Origin: Trichobilharzia regenti
Taxonomy: Eukaryota; Platyhelminthes; Trematoda; Strigeidida; Schistosomatidae
NCBI GenBank assembly: GCA_944472135.2
Contig: OX235270.1
Coordinates: 71,371,168 to 71,435,167, forward strand
Direction of reading: 5' to 3'
Length of the DNA stretch: 64,000 nt
A model generated the notes under the pieces. The model worked only from the letters and a program-made list of their open reading frames with translations. It made no database searches and was not told the origin of the DNA. Made by a program: the position numbers and the translations under genes. The first letter of the stretch is position 1; every line of letters starts with the position of its first letter. This document shows, piece by piece, positions 33,345 to 46,965 of this stretch.

Positions 33345-35479
33345 TTGATAGGCATTTTATTTAAAACGAACCAGGAAAAGTTAAATACAACTTCAAATAT
33401 ATATATATATATAACCTTTGTAAATTAGTGATAAAAGCTAATGAGTGCACAAAGATAGATATATGTAGCTATTATAATATAAGAACACTTCCTATAATTC
33501 ATAGACTCAGATCTGAAACGTGAACTAACTTCGACCAGAATAAACTGATTTAAAGTTAAATCTGTGGACTTTTGAAGCGTATAACACAACAAAATCCAAT
33601 TATAAACAAGAGCGTGAAAATTAACTCCATTTTCAAAGTTCGCGCGTTTCTGAAAAAATACCTAGAAAATACAAATGCATTCATAGTTCACCCAGTTTTA
33701 CTTCTAAATGAACTCAGTTGAAAACACTAATCGAAGTTTTTTTTCGAATGAAAGACAACTGTTCAGTAAGGTGAACGTGGTTCATATCCATAGCTAAGCA
33801 GAAATAAATTAGTGATACAACTTAATATTATTTGAAATTGATCACTGAATGCTTGTAGTTATTTTGAATGAATAAAGCAACACAGAGAAACAAGCCTTGA
33901 ACATAATCCAGAGGAAAATAGTTTTAAAGTGTAACAGAACAGAACAGAACAGAAGAGTGTTGTGAAAGAGCGAAAGGTAACCAACCCTTCCTCCCTTCTC
34001 CCAAGACTTCAGCTTTGATCTAAAGTCAACTGCGTTTGTTGAGTATTAGACATTAGGAGTTAGTCAGAGTATGATAACCTCCTGTTTCCCCTTGGGTTTT
34101 ACTTATCACCACCACTCAATGAAAATCGTATTTGAAAGCCTCAAGAAACTCATGGAGAAAGCAAGTGATTTTAAAGCAAGCAGTATTATAGTTTATATCG
34201 AATTACATCCTTCCCTATTCATGGGAATGAAACTTCACATTGTTCACGTACAGTGTGTGAGTGAAAATCTTATTACTCATTCACCAGTAAGTTGATTAAC
34301 TTTAGGGAAAATTTCTGTCTAAAAATTAACAGTCGGACGATTTGCTTTCATTGGTCAACACATTGGCTAACTTAATCAGAAATTTGTATTTTCACCTCAA
34401 TATTGGTTAGTGCTCATCATTATGCTTAGTTAGTGTTAATGTGCTCGTTGTGTTAGAAGTAAATTTACAGAGAATATTTGTGGGTCGGGAAATGTTTGTA
34501 ACTTTGCAAAACTACTATAGAAATTGCGCCTTTTTTACTGAGCATGTAGTACTTTATTTACAAGTTTACTCACTTCACATTAAAATAACTAACAATAAAT
34601 TCCAAATGCATGTAAATAAATAAATAAATAGAAGAGTGATAAGAAAAGGCGTTTCTTTATATTTCATGCTGTTGTCTCCCAAAGCTCAATGTACATCTCC
34701 GTATACAATCTTCTTGTACAAACGCATTGGTATTTCATTGCACATTTAATATTACCAAGCATTAGAATCCACAGTATATATGTGCGTTTTCGATTAGGAT
34801 TTTCATTTAGCTGCATTTCGACATTTTCTTTCACTTGAGCACATCCGGCTAACATGTTGTCAACAGAAAGAAACATCTGGTACAAATTTCGCTTCAAGCC
34901 ACTACTATATGTATGAGGATACCGTGTGTGACTGAAGTTGTCAGACTATTGTGAGTAGTTAGGAAACTGTTCATATTTTTTGTAAAATCTTGAAATGTGA
35001 TAGGAAAACACAGCAGTCTAGATGAGACGATTTCGTCGTCCCAAAATCTGTATTAACTAAATCACTTTTATCGTGTTACCTATTTAAACCTGGATTCCAA
35101 ACAGGAAGGTGGTTCTATCAGTCACATTGGAAAGGTGATTACACCGTGAGGAAGGTCTGACAGGTTGACAGTTCACCAAAACCCACTACCGAATACCTAC
35201 CTACCAGTGACATAAACGATTTTAAAAATGGTAGGGAAACAATCCATGTATGACAAAGCCAAACTATTTGGTGTCGCTGATCTATGAATCGTCTTCAAGT
35301 GACTACTATTCAGTTCAAAGATGTCTAGGGCTTCGTAACTTTAGATTAATCGCAAACGACATGTTTCTAGGCCACTCAGATACGTTAAAATAAATGTATC
35401 CAAATACTAAGTCACTCAATAATCCTGTCTATTGAATAACTTGGCGACACGTCACTTACTTCCAGTCTCTCTCTCTATG

Positions 35480-35510
<31 letters not shown>
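33345..35510. other. No gene recognised
   Basis: About 2.2 kb of AT-rich sequence between the 5' end of the CR1-like element and the next SINE. Short open frames exist (34071-34295, 34441-34623, 34897-34664) but show no domain, splice pattern or similarity to other parts of the window. Confidence 0.6.
33900..33955. repeat. (GAACA)n short repeat
   Basis: Several GAACA units near 33938-33955 inside otherwise unremarkable AT-rich sequence. Confidence 0.6.
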
Positions 35511-35511
35511 C

Positions 35512-35685
35512 AACGTCTGTCGGTAGCACAGTGGTTAGGACTCCCTCAGACCATGCACATCCTCCGACGTTGGATCCCATGATATCAATAGCCGGCCTGC
35601 TAAATTTTCGCTACCGATATCACACGCTTAAAATTCCATAGTTGAACCAAAGTGCTGTATTCTAACGGGATTTATAAATTATGTG
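35512..35685 (+). mobile_element. tRNA-derived SINE with LINE-like tail
   Basis: Contains TAGCACAGTGGTTAGGACTC, a decayed B box and an AAAATTCCATAGTTGAACC tail block, so it belongs to the family of the SINE at 13008. It is more diverged than the 13008 copy. An (AT)n run precedes it, and the RTE-like element at 35690 follows directly. Confidence 0.75.
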
Positions 35686-35689
35686 GGGG

Positions 35690-38600
35690 AGCAACACACA
35701 AGGTCGTTTCTCTCTAAACTTTATCTTAATGTGACAATTGCTTTCTCAGGCGTAAGGCTAGCAACCCCACCCTGTAAACAAATTTCCTCAGAAACTTCTG
35801 CACGATGAATCTCTTGGCGCCAAAAGCAAAAGTCTGTGTGGGGATATGGAACGTCCGCACCATGTAAGAGATTGGCAAAGCTGCCCAGATCGCCAACGAG
35901 ATGAAAAGATACAGAATCCAAGTACTGGGAATATGTGAAAGCAGATGGAACGGGAACGGACTCACCAAATCGTCAACGGATGAGTCAGTGATCTACTCGG
36001 GTAGCACAGAAGATAACCACACGCACACTGAAGGCGTGACTACCATGATGTCACCGACGGCAACGAAGGCCTTAATGCAATGGGAGGCGATCTGGTCCAG
36101 GATAATTACCGCCAGATTCAACTCCAAAGGAAGGAAAGTGTCAATTATACAGTGTTATGCACCCACAAACAACGCACACCTCGAAAAGAAAGGGGAATTC
36201 TACAGACAACTACAGGCAACAATGGACAATACTCCAGCTGGTGACATTAAAATACTAATGGGAGACATGAACGCCAAACTGGGACCAGACAACACAGGAA
36301 GGGAACTCATCATGGGTAGAGAAGCTCTCGGAGAACTGAATGAAAATGGAGGACTCTTCGCCGACTTCTGCGCCTTCAACGAACTAGTGATTGGTGGCAG
36401 CATATACAAACACAAAGATATCCACAAGGCTACATGGGTGTCACCAGACGGGCAAACCAAAAACCAAATTGACTTCATCTCAATGTTGCTCAAGGAAGTG
36501 GAGGCGCAGCCTACTGGACACAAAAGTAAGAAGAGGAGCAGACGTTGGCTCAGATCACTATCTCTTACAAGGGACAGTCCAAATCAAATAAAATGCTTTC
36601 AGGGAATCAGCAGCTGCATATAGACCACAAGCCAAGTTCAACACTCAAATACTGAAGGACGAGGCTACAAAAGACATCTTCATTGCAAGCATGAGGGACA
36701 AAGCCAAGACACAAATCAACACTAACGAAGAGGTCGGCGTCGAAAAGCACTGGGACAACTTGAAAACGGTGTGGAGGCAAACCTGCATGGGAGTTCTAGG
36801 CAGAAAGAAGACAGGAGAGGCAGGACAAACAGTGGCTCACTACGGACACTTGGAAGCTAATAGAAGAGAGAAGGACAGTGAAACAGAAGATTATCCAATG
36901 CACCGATGAGCAACAAAAACAGGAGTTGAATGCAAGCTACAATACGCTGAACAAAAAAGTGAAGAAGAGTGCCAGAGAAAACAAAAGAAAATATTATGAA
37001 GCCACGGCAAGTGAAGCAGAACGAGCTGCAATGCATGCAAAGGAGACCTCTCCACACTCTACCAAACAACTAGACACCTATCGGGCAAAAGTTCGACACA
37101 GATTAAGCCAGTAAAGGATGACAATGCAAGGTCAACCACCATAGAAGTAGAGCAAAGAAAACACTGGGATGATCACTTCAAAAGAATTCTAAATCGGCCG
37201 CCACCTACAACGCGCCCAACAATACCAACAACGGAAGCAGATCTACCAGTGAACATCGACCCTCCAACGAAATCAGAAATCTTGAATGCAATCAAGATGC
37301 TAAAAGCTGGGAAAGCACCAGGACCAGATGGAATCCCAGCAGAAGCTTTGAAAATGGACCCAGAGACAACAGTGGACTTGATGACGCCATTACTGCAGAA
37401 GGTGTGAAAAGAGGGCAAAGTACCAGAGGATTCGAAGAAAGGATACTTATTCGAACTTTCGAAGAAAGAAGACTTAAGTCAATGCAAAATTGGCGCGGAA
37501 TTATGCTCCTGTCCATCCCAAGCAAAATACTAAGCCGCACCATCCTGGAGATAATCAAACAAGCCCTAGATGTAAAACTGTATTGATCAAATCGCCACTC
37601 TACGGATCATCATCGAACAACCTTGGAATGTCAGTCACCTCTCCACCTCACTCAACTTCATCGACTTCGAGAAGGCCTTCGATAGTGCAGCGTTGATCGA
37701 GAGGTCATTTGGCAACTACTTCACTACCACGGGGTGCCATCGACAATTATACATATCTTCCAACAGCTATACGACAATGCTGAATGCCAAGTAATCCACA
37801 ACGGGAAACTTACGGAAGATTTCAAAGTGAGGACGGGAGTGAGGCAAGGCTGTCTACTATCGCCAATGATCTTCCTGATTGCAGTAGATTGGATAATGAG
37901 ACAGACAGACAACGGCCAACGAGGGAACAGGCATGAAATGGACTCACACAAGAAGAGAACTTGGAGGATGTGGACTTCGCCGATGATATATGTCTGATTC
38001 CCCACAAACTGGAAGATATGCAAGTGAAAAGCAACAAGTTGGCAGAAGAAGCATCCAGAGAAGATTTGACTTCAGGTGAACATAGATAAAACAGAGGTGA
38101 TGAAGATTCCCGGCCAACAGCAACAGCAACAACAACAACAGACAGCGATCAGCCAGCATAAATGGGAGGAACCTGAAAGAAACAACCTCCTTCACTGGCC
38201 TACCTGGGAAGCATCGTTTTAACTACAGGCGGGCGGAACTGACGAGGATATCAAAGTCAGAATCGGAAAAGCAAGACAAGCTTTCACTACTCTTAAGTCT
38301 GTGTGCAGGTCAACAGCCCTACTCAGCATCAAAAATAACATCCGGATTTTCAACTCCAATGTGAGGTCAGTCAGTGCTACTATAGGGATCAGAGACTTGG
38401 CCATCGCGTCATGGAGAGCACCTCAAACAAACTTCAGACCTTCATTAACAGTTGTCTTCGCGCAATTCTCAAGATCAGATGGCCGCCAGAAAAGATCAGC
38501 AACAGAGATCTCTGGCAATGAGCTAACCAAGCAGGAACCGATTGTGAAACAAATAGGCAGGAAGAAATGGAGTTGGATTGGTTGGTCATACATACTCTGA

Positions 38601-38835
38601 GGAAGCCATCAAGTGAAATCAGTAGATCAGTAGACAAGCCATCGCTCGAGTGGAACTCAGAAGGGAGGCGGCAAGTTGGTCGTTAGTGTAAGGGTGGGAT
38701 GACTTGGAGGAGGTCATGTGAAGAGGAGATGAAAGCATGTGGGCAGACCTGGAGCGGGGTGAAAAAGTTGTCAGAAAACCGAAGGCAATGGAGACGCGTG
38801 GCTGAAGCCCTATGTTCCTCTAGGAATTAAAGGAT
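35690..38835 (+). pseudogene. Decayed RTE-like LINE, second family, near full length
   Basis: The plus strand encodes, in shifting frames, an endonuclease (GIWNVRTM, GICESRWNGNG, QCYAPTNNA, GDMNAKLGPDN, KNQIDFISML) at 35830-36560. Reverse transcriptase motifs follow at 37230-38000: LKAGKAPGPDGIPAEAL, NWRGIMLLSIPSKILSR, FIDFEKAFDS, VRQGCLLSPMIF and DVDFADDICLI. The C-terminal tail at 38230-38830 includes RQWRRVAEALCSS. At least six frameshifts or stops separate these pieces. It belongs to a different family from the element at 24400-28480. A related fragment is at 47467-48125. Confidence 0.8.
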
Positions 38836-38852
38836 ATAATAATAATTGGTCA

Positions 38853-39030
38853 CAGGATTTCATCATGGGTTGACATTGGTTAGAGAACCATTGGAAAACC
38901 TGGAAGTACTGGACAGCTGTTTCGTCCTAGTTTGGGGCTCTTCACAGTACGCACCCACACCTTCTGGTTACAAGGCGAGCTCGTAGACCATTAAGCCACT
39001 GGGGCCTGATCCAATGGCCCATGAATTCTA
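38853..39030 (-). mobile_element. Hammerhead SINE (Sm-alpha-like), minus strand
   Basis: On the minus strand it starts near 39030 with a GGGCCATTGGATCAGGCCCC block, has a decayed A box (TGGCTTAATGG) and reaches the hammerhead region at 38950-38905. Stems I and III, GGAC and GAAA are kept. The core lacks the conserved C (GTACTGTGAAGAG) and stem II reads GCCC, so the ribozyme should be inactive. It truncates the 3' end of the PLE relic next to it. Confidence 0.8.
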
Positions 39031-39042
39031 TCTTCTGCAAAT

Positions 39043-40240
39043 TTACGATATAGCGCGACACCTAGCCAATGTCTTCGGTGAGTATTTGTTCTCACACACG
39101 ACCTGCTGCACCCTACTAGTCACGACTATTTTAAGTATCCTTTTATGTATCTTCGGCAGACCATACAAGTAAGGTAGACGAGATCTCGCGGGTTTTAACT
39201 CATTGTACGTATGATTGTCAATCATTTTCTTTTTCAATAGCTCTCTGAGTACTTTCGTGACTTTCTTTTCTGTCGAATCCGTCATATCCTTCTTGTAGTT
39301 ATCAATCTTACATTTCGATGTATCATTCAGAATGAACTCCATTTTTTCGATATATTCAACCTTGTTCATCACTACCACGCCTGAATTTTCGTCTGGTCGC
39401 AGTATGACGATATCTTCATTGCTGTGCAGACGTTTAATTGCTTTTCGGTGTTCTTTCGTCATGATTCTAGACTCTTGAATTGGTGAGCATAGAAACTGGT
39501 TAGAGATATCAACTAGTCTTGATTTGAACCAACCTTTCTCATCCTCACTAAAGGGATGTAAGTCGGTTGACTGGTTGATTTAATCCTCGAACTGGCCTTC
39601 TTTGTCAATTTAATTCGCAAATTTTCTCGGTACATGGAACTTGAAACCGAGTGAAAGTGCCTCAATTTCAGTTTGATTTAGCTTCACACTTGACTGATTG
39701 ATAACATATTTTTGGGGGATTTCGGGAAGCCTTCACATATTTGTTCTTTCACTAATTTCTTCGATAGAGTCATGAAAAAGTTTTCACTTATTACATTTTG
39801 AATATCTGGAATGAAATTTATGAATTCGACTCTGCATACGATGTTTAAATCATTGACAGTGTTTTCAAAAGAGCTAGCTTCTGTTATCAGCTTCGTAATC
39901 AGCCGTTTCGTCGATTTAATATTGGATTTTGTTAAGCACCTGAGATATTTCAAGGGAGTAGGAAGTTTACAAGAACGAAGGGTTTTCATAAGCTGACAAG
40001 GGAAACAGCAAGTGCGTGGACATTAATCATAAAATTTCAGTCGAGCAACTTTGCGTGATATTCTGCAGCATAGGGTCACCAATTGATTCAGAAACTTGAA
40101 TGAAGTAGCAATAGGATTTCCTATCATAAATTTGAACAAAGAAAGAAAAAACACTGGCTCAGAATAATCTGGATTCATTTTGTTTCGTTGGTGCTCATCA
40201 GATGCCTACAACCAGAATACTTTCATAAAATAAAAATAAA
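39043..40240 (-). pseudogene. Penelope-like element, 5' part
   Basis: Frames on the minus strand: 39989-39684 (ATG start, with SNIKSTKRLI), then EALSLGFKFHVPRKFAN near 39660-39610, then 39462-39043 with EDIVILRPDENSGVVVMNK and LPYLYGLPKIHK. These are the N-terminal and first palm motifs of PLE reverse transcriptase. Stops and frameshifts interrupt them and the rest of the enzyme is absent beyond 39043. The 5' region at 40240-40150 has a hammerhead-like core. It abuts the inner end of the right inverted-repeat arm. Confidence 0.75.
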
Positions 40241-40274
40241 AAGTGAACAATTTTGACAAAATTTTGTCCATTAG

Positions 40275-40680
40275 CTCCACTAGTGTGATATCAAGAACGC
40301 CGAGTGAAAAAATATGAGAAATACTTTGAGTTTCCTTAGAATTCACCGTCAGTGTCACAATGACATTCCGAAAGATAAAAATACGCCTAATATATACTAA
40401 AAATCCACTGTTTTCATGATATTCATTGAGCCAGAGTGACCTGTTTCTATTGAAATACTGCCTTGTTTGACATTATGACATGTTTTGAAGTAGTTGGATG
40501 ACAAGACACAGGACTCACTAACCTAGCTGATAATCCTTGAAATTGTCAGCTGGAAATTCAAGGGGATTCTTGTTAGTAGTAGAAAATTGTGGGAGTTTTG
40601 TGTTCTGATTTGATTGACAGGACTGATACTAAACCGATGAAAATAAACGTATACATTCGTACCTGACTACTCACAGTATT
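40275..40680. repeat. Right arm of large inverted repeat, inner part
   Basis: Reverse complement of 6835-7240. The inner end at 40275 abuts an AT-rich stretch and then the 5' terminal region of a minus-strand PLE (39043-40240). Confidence 0.9.
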
Positions 40681-41011
40681 ATTGTAAAAACAGAATGCAA
40701 GGTTCAGGCAACAGATCGTTTTATTATGGAAATAAACGCATATTTATAGATTTTCATGTACATATTATAGATTGTTGTTTGGAGAAAAACACAGTCGTCT
40801 GAATAGTTGTTTCACGCACACAGTTAACCTTGTATCTCTTTGTGGCTCTTTCTTGAATGTCAGATCATCTATATGTTAACTGTATCCGCCTACGCAAAGC
40901 CTTAGTTATCATTTTTGTCACGACCAATATTAAGGACATAAATATTGACGTAAATTACTGCCAACAAATATTGACTAACAGCCAGCACACACAAAAGTAT
41001 GACGTATGTAT
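40681..41011. other. Right-arm-specific block (about 330 bp)
   Basis: Sequence at the position where the left arm has 5312-6834. I see no gene or recognisable element in it. A short open frame (40857-41126) crosses into the shared arm and has no recognisable domain. Confidence 0.5.
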
Positions 41012-44000
41012 ATACATATATAGTGTTTTGACGCATCCAAACAATTTCAACAGCCTCAAGGAAGAAGTTTATCTGATAAACTTCACTTTCCTAGCATTGG
41101 AATTCCTGTACATTCCTCTGAAATGATCATAGCACAGCACCATCAGACAATTACCATTTACTGACAATCTAAAACAAGTTGACCACTGACATACTGCAGT
41201 GAAAAAACTAACATTTCATGGCTCCATTCGTAAACAGCATAAATGGAATTAAAATGTAGATCATGAAAGACGAGAAAAGTAATAAAATAAACACCGATCA
41301 TGTAGTACACATTCATCCGAATGTCTGTGTTTCTAAGAGATGACCAATGGTAGATTTACGTTAGAAGACGTAGAGTGTACTCCTCACTTATTTTGTGAAG
41401 GTATTTTGATAAGGTTGAGTGAAAGCAGAAAGAGCAAGTGCCTTTGATTAGCAATCTCCACAATTAACTTAGGAGATATTAATTTATAATCAAAGTATGA
41501 ATATTATTATTTCTAGAGTATTACAAAGCAAAAGTCTATGCCATATGTGTAAATTTGTTAAATCACAAATCGGAAGCGATGGTTGTCTGAACTGCTTCAC
41601 AATTTATGTTTATGTGAAAATCTGCAGGTAAACTAAGTGGAAAACTATCACTTGATCGATAACGCGCTAATTAACCAACCTCTCACGTGATCACTTTTTG
41701 ATTCTGACACTGTCAACGCTTCATCAAAATGTCGTTTGTTAAATTCTCGAATATTGTCAAAACTGTGTGCTCTTTCCTTGTTGAAATTCAATGCGCTCTG
41801 GTCTCTTTTGATCAGTTTGTATTGACAAGTTTGTTCCAGCTCCAACAAATCATCTCTAGACCATACTGGTTTACACTGCTTTGCTCCGAATATACTCAGA
41901 TAAATTCTCAGAGTATCATTACTCAGCAATAGAAAACTTCCTCTAATAGTAATGGGATGTTTTAATTCACCCGAATCCCAATAATACTAGTAATGACAAC
42001 TATTCAGTGGTGTTCCGAAGACAGTGTTGTAGTTGATGATGACGATGATGATGAGGATGATGATGAAAAGACAAAGTCTGACGTCAAGTAAACTGAACAT
42101 TTTGATACATGTTCAGTGTTGAATAAGGCCTTATGTTTCTCGCCTTCGTGGTGTTGACCACGACGACTGTCACATTTATTTCTTCTTAAAATAACACTAA
42201 TTTGAAACCGAGAGGAAGTTGTCCGAAACCATATTTCACCATTTTCAGGCTGCTTTTTATCGTCTGTCTTAATCCATTGTTCATTGTCGTTTTTATTTAA
42301 ATTTTCTAACGGTATCATAATGCTTCCGTCAACTTCAGATTTAGAATTACGATTGAAGTTTCTTCCTGAGATATGGTTACTGCTGCTACCCCAACAAGAC
42401 GCTAAATTACATGAGCATTTAATGTATGAGTGTGCATGGTTATTATTGAATTCACATGTCTTCAGCCTATCACCGACATTTAAACCAGGTAAACTTAACT
42501 CTAATCTCAACAGACGCTGGCTTGATGCCTCTATGTCTGACTTTTGTTATCGCATCTCCTGGTATATCTGTAGCAATAATACTATCCGGTTGTGCAAATT
42601 GTATCACTGAGTCATTTTTGTTATAATTATCCGTGTATTCTGCACTTTGTGTTCTTCTCAGTGTAAAGTTGGATAGCATGAATACAGTGATGAGTAGGCT
42701 TTAATTAATTAACTAATTAATTAACAAAACATATCGTAGTGAGTGTGAATTATTAAATGTGACTGGTTTGTTGTTTATTTATAATGGGAAATCACGTGAC
42801 TCAAGTGTCAGTCGATCAAATCCAACGATTATCAAGTCTAACGAGGAGTAATTGTCTTGTTGAATAAATTTGTATATGTACGAATCGGCTTGAAAATCAT
42901 TTGCTTTCCAGTTGGCTAAATGGCTAATTTCCAAAGGCGTAGATCCATTTTAGAATTTTAGTGTGAATTTAATGTTTAGCTGACAGTATGAGTAGGTCGA
43001 CGTCTTCAATGCCTAATGAATACCATTTATGGCCATATGGAATTACACTTGCACACCTTCACAAGACTGAGAAATGATCTGTGAAGTTGTCAATTCCTCA
43101 GTTATAACTGAAACACGTTATATGAGTGAACAGTATAGCTTTCAGTTACACCTTCCTCATGTTTAACTCAAATATGCATAGCACTAGACTTTTAGAATGT
43201 TACCCATAGACAATGGATTGGTGGATGACTCCACTGTCTTGAACGGTGAACTTCAGTTTCGTTGCAGTGGAATCTCTGTATATTTCTCTGAAATGATAAC
43301 GATATGAATAGGCCATCAGCCCATGATCATGTGACAATCTAAAACAAGTGAACCACTGATCTACCACATTGACAACCAATTTTGCTACTTTGTTCCTTAT
43401 CAATGTAGCGATTGGCATTGAACGACTAAGGCCGAATTTACGCATTCAGAAGGAAGCCTTTGTTAATCTTGGATACGTAAATGTTAAAGATTAGTATATA
43501 TAAATATGACAAGATCGATTGATTGATGTCAGATGATAGGGAAAATTGAGGTTTGTTATTTGGGTGCAGTCTGAGTATTGCTTAGCAGTGGTGAACTTTT
43601 ATATAAGACCTGTCACGTACTACAAAGTCTTCCAAAGCTTCCATCACTGATGTCAGCTTGTGAATAAATTCTGATCTCTTCATCCGCTTCTTTTTATTCT
43701 TTAATGTTAAAATTTACCTTATCGAAATTCTCGACATGTTAAGTAATATTTCAGTTGCCTACTAAACCTATTAGTCCTATTGGTTTTACATTACTTTCTA
43801 ACATCTAAAAATTCTATGAACTGGCATACATTACGCCACCCATTTATCATCACAAACATTGTTTTGCATTTCACAAATATCATTTTAACTGTTCACACCA
43901 CTGATTGAGATCCCTCAGGAGACAAAGTTTCTCGGAAACCATATGTACATAATAATGCAAAGCTTAAGAGAAAGCCGCCTGAAAAGAGTCTCCCCCATTT

Positions 44001-46318
44001 AAAATAGGATATCACGCTGTAGTTCTTGCTTGCTAACCAGATCAATGCGAGGCAAACAATGGGTAGTCGTTTTGTTCATTTAGTTCTGAAATAATCACAA
44101 TGTGTGGCGATGTTCTACGCAGATCGAGGAGTCAAATGAGGGCCAAGTAAATGTAACTAAGTGTAAACATTTATTCCTCTTTAAGAATTTGAATAAAGCA
44201 AGAACAACAGCTTTTGCAGAATAAAATGACACCATCATTTATGACCTTTGCTTCTCATCGTCTGATTACAGCCAACAAAGTGTGAATAAAATTTTCCATC
44301 TGCATTTAACAGAATTCAACTTCAAATTCCACTGCAGTTCACTTTCGTAGGGAACATTCCACGATACTTTACACTGTGACACACTCACCATCCAGTGTCA
44401 TGTATCATCACGCATTTATACTTACCTTCCAGATTGTTGTCATGGGTAGTTTCAGGCAAGCTCACATTGCTTTCCGAATAATTTCTGTTTTCAGTGTAGT
44501 TTGTAGTGAAATTTGAGGTCCGACCTTGTCAATTGCAGGTGGCAAATTTTATTCACAGTTTATTATCAGTTGGCCCGAGTATCTAGCCACAAATCGAGTG
44601 GTTCCAACTGTTTTGCCTCTCCGAGCTGAGTAGAACATCGCCACACTTTATGATGAGTTCAGAACGAGGTGAACAAAACGACTACCCCTTGTTTATATTA
44701 CTTCGATCCGATTAGTAAACAAGCCCTACTGCGTGTTACCAGCAATATCCCTTACTCACTCACATCAATCAAATAAACTTATTCTCAGGTGACCTGAAAC
44801 GTCAATATACCCTGTAGATCGTTTGGTAGAATGAAGATTCATTAGGGAGGTTATTGGACATAAAATGGTTGTTGGCAGATATTTCTGTGTATCACCAGAA
44901 TGTGTGGTAAAAATGATGGAATGAAATGTTTCAATTCCTCAAATTGTCTCATGCAATTTGACAGTAGCAGCGTCAGTATCAGCCACAGCACTGTTAGTAG
45001 CACGAGAAATAACACAGACGGTTTATAAGCAGCTCAATAACAAGCAACTTATTCAGCAAACACTCACTACCAAATTCTTACTGAGGAGCATAGTGACTGC
45101 AACACTGTGAATTATATTTTCACACAAAGTGCTTCGTACATTCAGATACAATTTGCATGGATCCAAGGTGTGGATTCAATGTGTGCGAATCTCATGCTTT
45201 CAAAGCATCCCTGTTGAATGAGTTTTATAAAACCATTCTTATTCATTCACTGAAAACCACCGGTGTTCATCATCTATCCTGGCTGTTGTGCGGTGATGAA
45301 TATTATCTAGAATACTGAGATTAAATGAGTTCCCTGTCGGTCTCAAGAATCCAGGTTATATCCATTATTTTTGAGGCTGGTTGGAAGGTTTGTTTGTATT
45401 TGTTTCTGGCTCCTGATCTCCAGACAGGAGTTTACTTAAAATCTCAATTTCCTGTCTAACTGACATGTGGTAGTACCAAAAGTGGCTGACAAATGAGCCC
45501 TGTCTAGTAGGAAACTTGCAAACATTTCTCAGTCGTGCACACATTAACTGGCTTCAATGATTCAGGATAATGGTGATATATTCCACTGGTGATTTGTAGA
45601 AATCATCAGTTCTTATGGGATAACGATTGCGCTTCATCTTTCGTCGAACAATACTTCGAATAAACTGCACCTTCTAGTGTGTATTGACAGGCAAACTGAT
45701 ATGACGATACTACAGTTAATGTTTACTATCCTCCAAGTCGAATATATGATACTGACCTGGAGTGGAGTGCAGTGAAGTTGGTAAGCCGAGTCCGAACAAC
45801 ATTCGGGTCGCGAGTAGTACGGAATATATTGCACGATCAGTTATAATTTCACATTCTGTGTGCTCAGCTACTTAGAATTCGTGATCGAATCACGGAACGT
45901 AACATTATGGTGTTTCAGACAGTCTGGGTGGCTGAGCAGCTTACATCTTTACAGACAGTCAACCTAGACACTGTAGGTCAGCATACAATTTCTAATGATG
46001 ACGATGAAGTTCTAGGCTAGAAGATGTAGGGAAATATTTGCCACTTGTTCTGTTTACTGAATTGTCATTTATTCATTAATGTTAGATAATGACGATCATC
46101 TAGTGCTAAAACGCACCCATCAAATCACCGGTTTCGATTAGTCATTGTAGAATTCGATTGAGGCTTACAGCTAAACATTTAGACAAAATATATTATCTTC
46201 TGGTGTTTTCAACAAGTGAAGTTTCGATCAGTATAAAACAGGAAAACAAATGCAAGATTAGAATTCCGTCACATTGATGGCATGAGGTTACGCATTACAT
46301 AATTTTGTGTGATTTGAG
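41012..46318. repeat. Right arm of large inverted repeat, outer part
   Basis: Reverse-complement copy of 1-5311. The two arms are separated by about 33 kb of unrelated sequence, so they form a long-spacer palindrome. Substitutions between the arms, for example Phe to Leu and Ser to Phe changes in the relic at 42004-42510, argue that this is not a simple assembly echo of one molecule. Confidence 0.95.
41648..42679 (-). pseudogene. Coding-like relic, right arm (mirror copy)
   Basis: Reverse-complement copy of 3644-4675. The 93 C-terminal residues are identical between arms; the middle part differs by two residues (Phe to Leu, Ser to Phe). The serine-coding microsatellite is retained. Identity is equally high outside the open frames, so no selection can be inferred from the comparison. 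Function unknown. Confidence 0.4.
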
Positions 46319-46769
46319 TCAAAGTGATACAATGTTTATAGCTGGATGAAATTCCGACCACCATTTATTGTTCTCATTCATATCGATGTATTCGTCATAC
46401 GACTCCCTAACTTATCAACACAGACAAATGCCCTCAAATTTATTTGATTTTCATTGCGATTTCTTTCATGCCCGAGATAGACTTTGTGTCATCACAATTT
46501 AATCGGTCAGGTGAAGATTTGACAAACAAGGGCGTCCTGAGTACAAAACACCTCAGCATCCACCCAACTTTTCTTAAACTTACGTTTGATTTCATCAAAT
46601 CAGTGAAAAATTGCAATATGTTGGAAGGAGAATGCTCTCTCCAGAAGTGTCTTTCCTCTTCATAAGCATCCTCTCATTCATCTTGCCCACTCTCAACTCA
46701 TTGTGTCATCCGGAGTCTTGAAAACATCGTCCACAATAGTTTGATCAATCAACTGCACCTCTACAAATG

Positions 46770-46965
46770 ACGTGAATGAAAACGTTTCTACCTGGACGAC
46801 CTCCTCAACAATTTCAATGTTTCACACGCTTCAGTAAATCTCAGTCATGAACGAGAATCAAATCGAATCTCTCTTCTGTGAATGTGCTACACACCGAAAA
46901 ACAAGCCAACTTGATGTAAAGGTCAGTTAACTGAAATTTGACCTAATGCCTTACCCTCAGTGATT
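46770..46965 (+). pseudogene. Reverse transcriptase fragment (PLE-type)
   Basis: A short frame reads FYLDDLLNNFN followed by VSHASVNLSHERESNRISLL. This resembles the catalytic YxDD motif and the following segment (..HPS..FT.E.E.N..) of PLE reverse transcriptases. No further motif could be followed, so this is an isolated, old fragment just outside the right inverted-repeat arm. Confidence 0.45.

Noticed and set aside
1..46318. Assembly artefact explaining the inverted repeat
   Set aside because: The arms differ by substitutions and by a 1.5-kb against 0.33-kb block, which a duplicated contig end would not show. It cannot be excluded fully without long reads.
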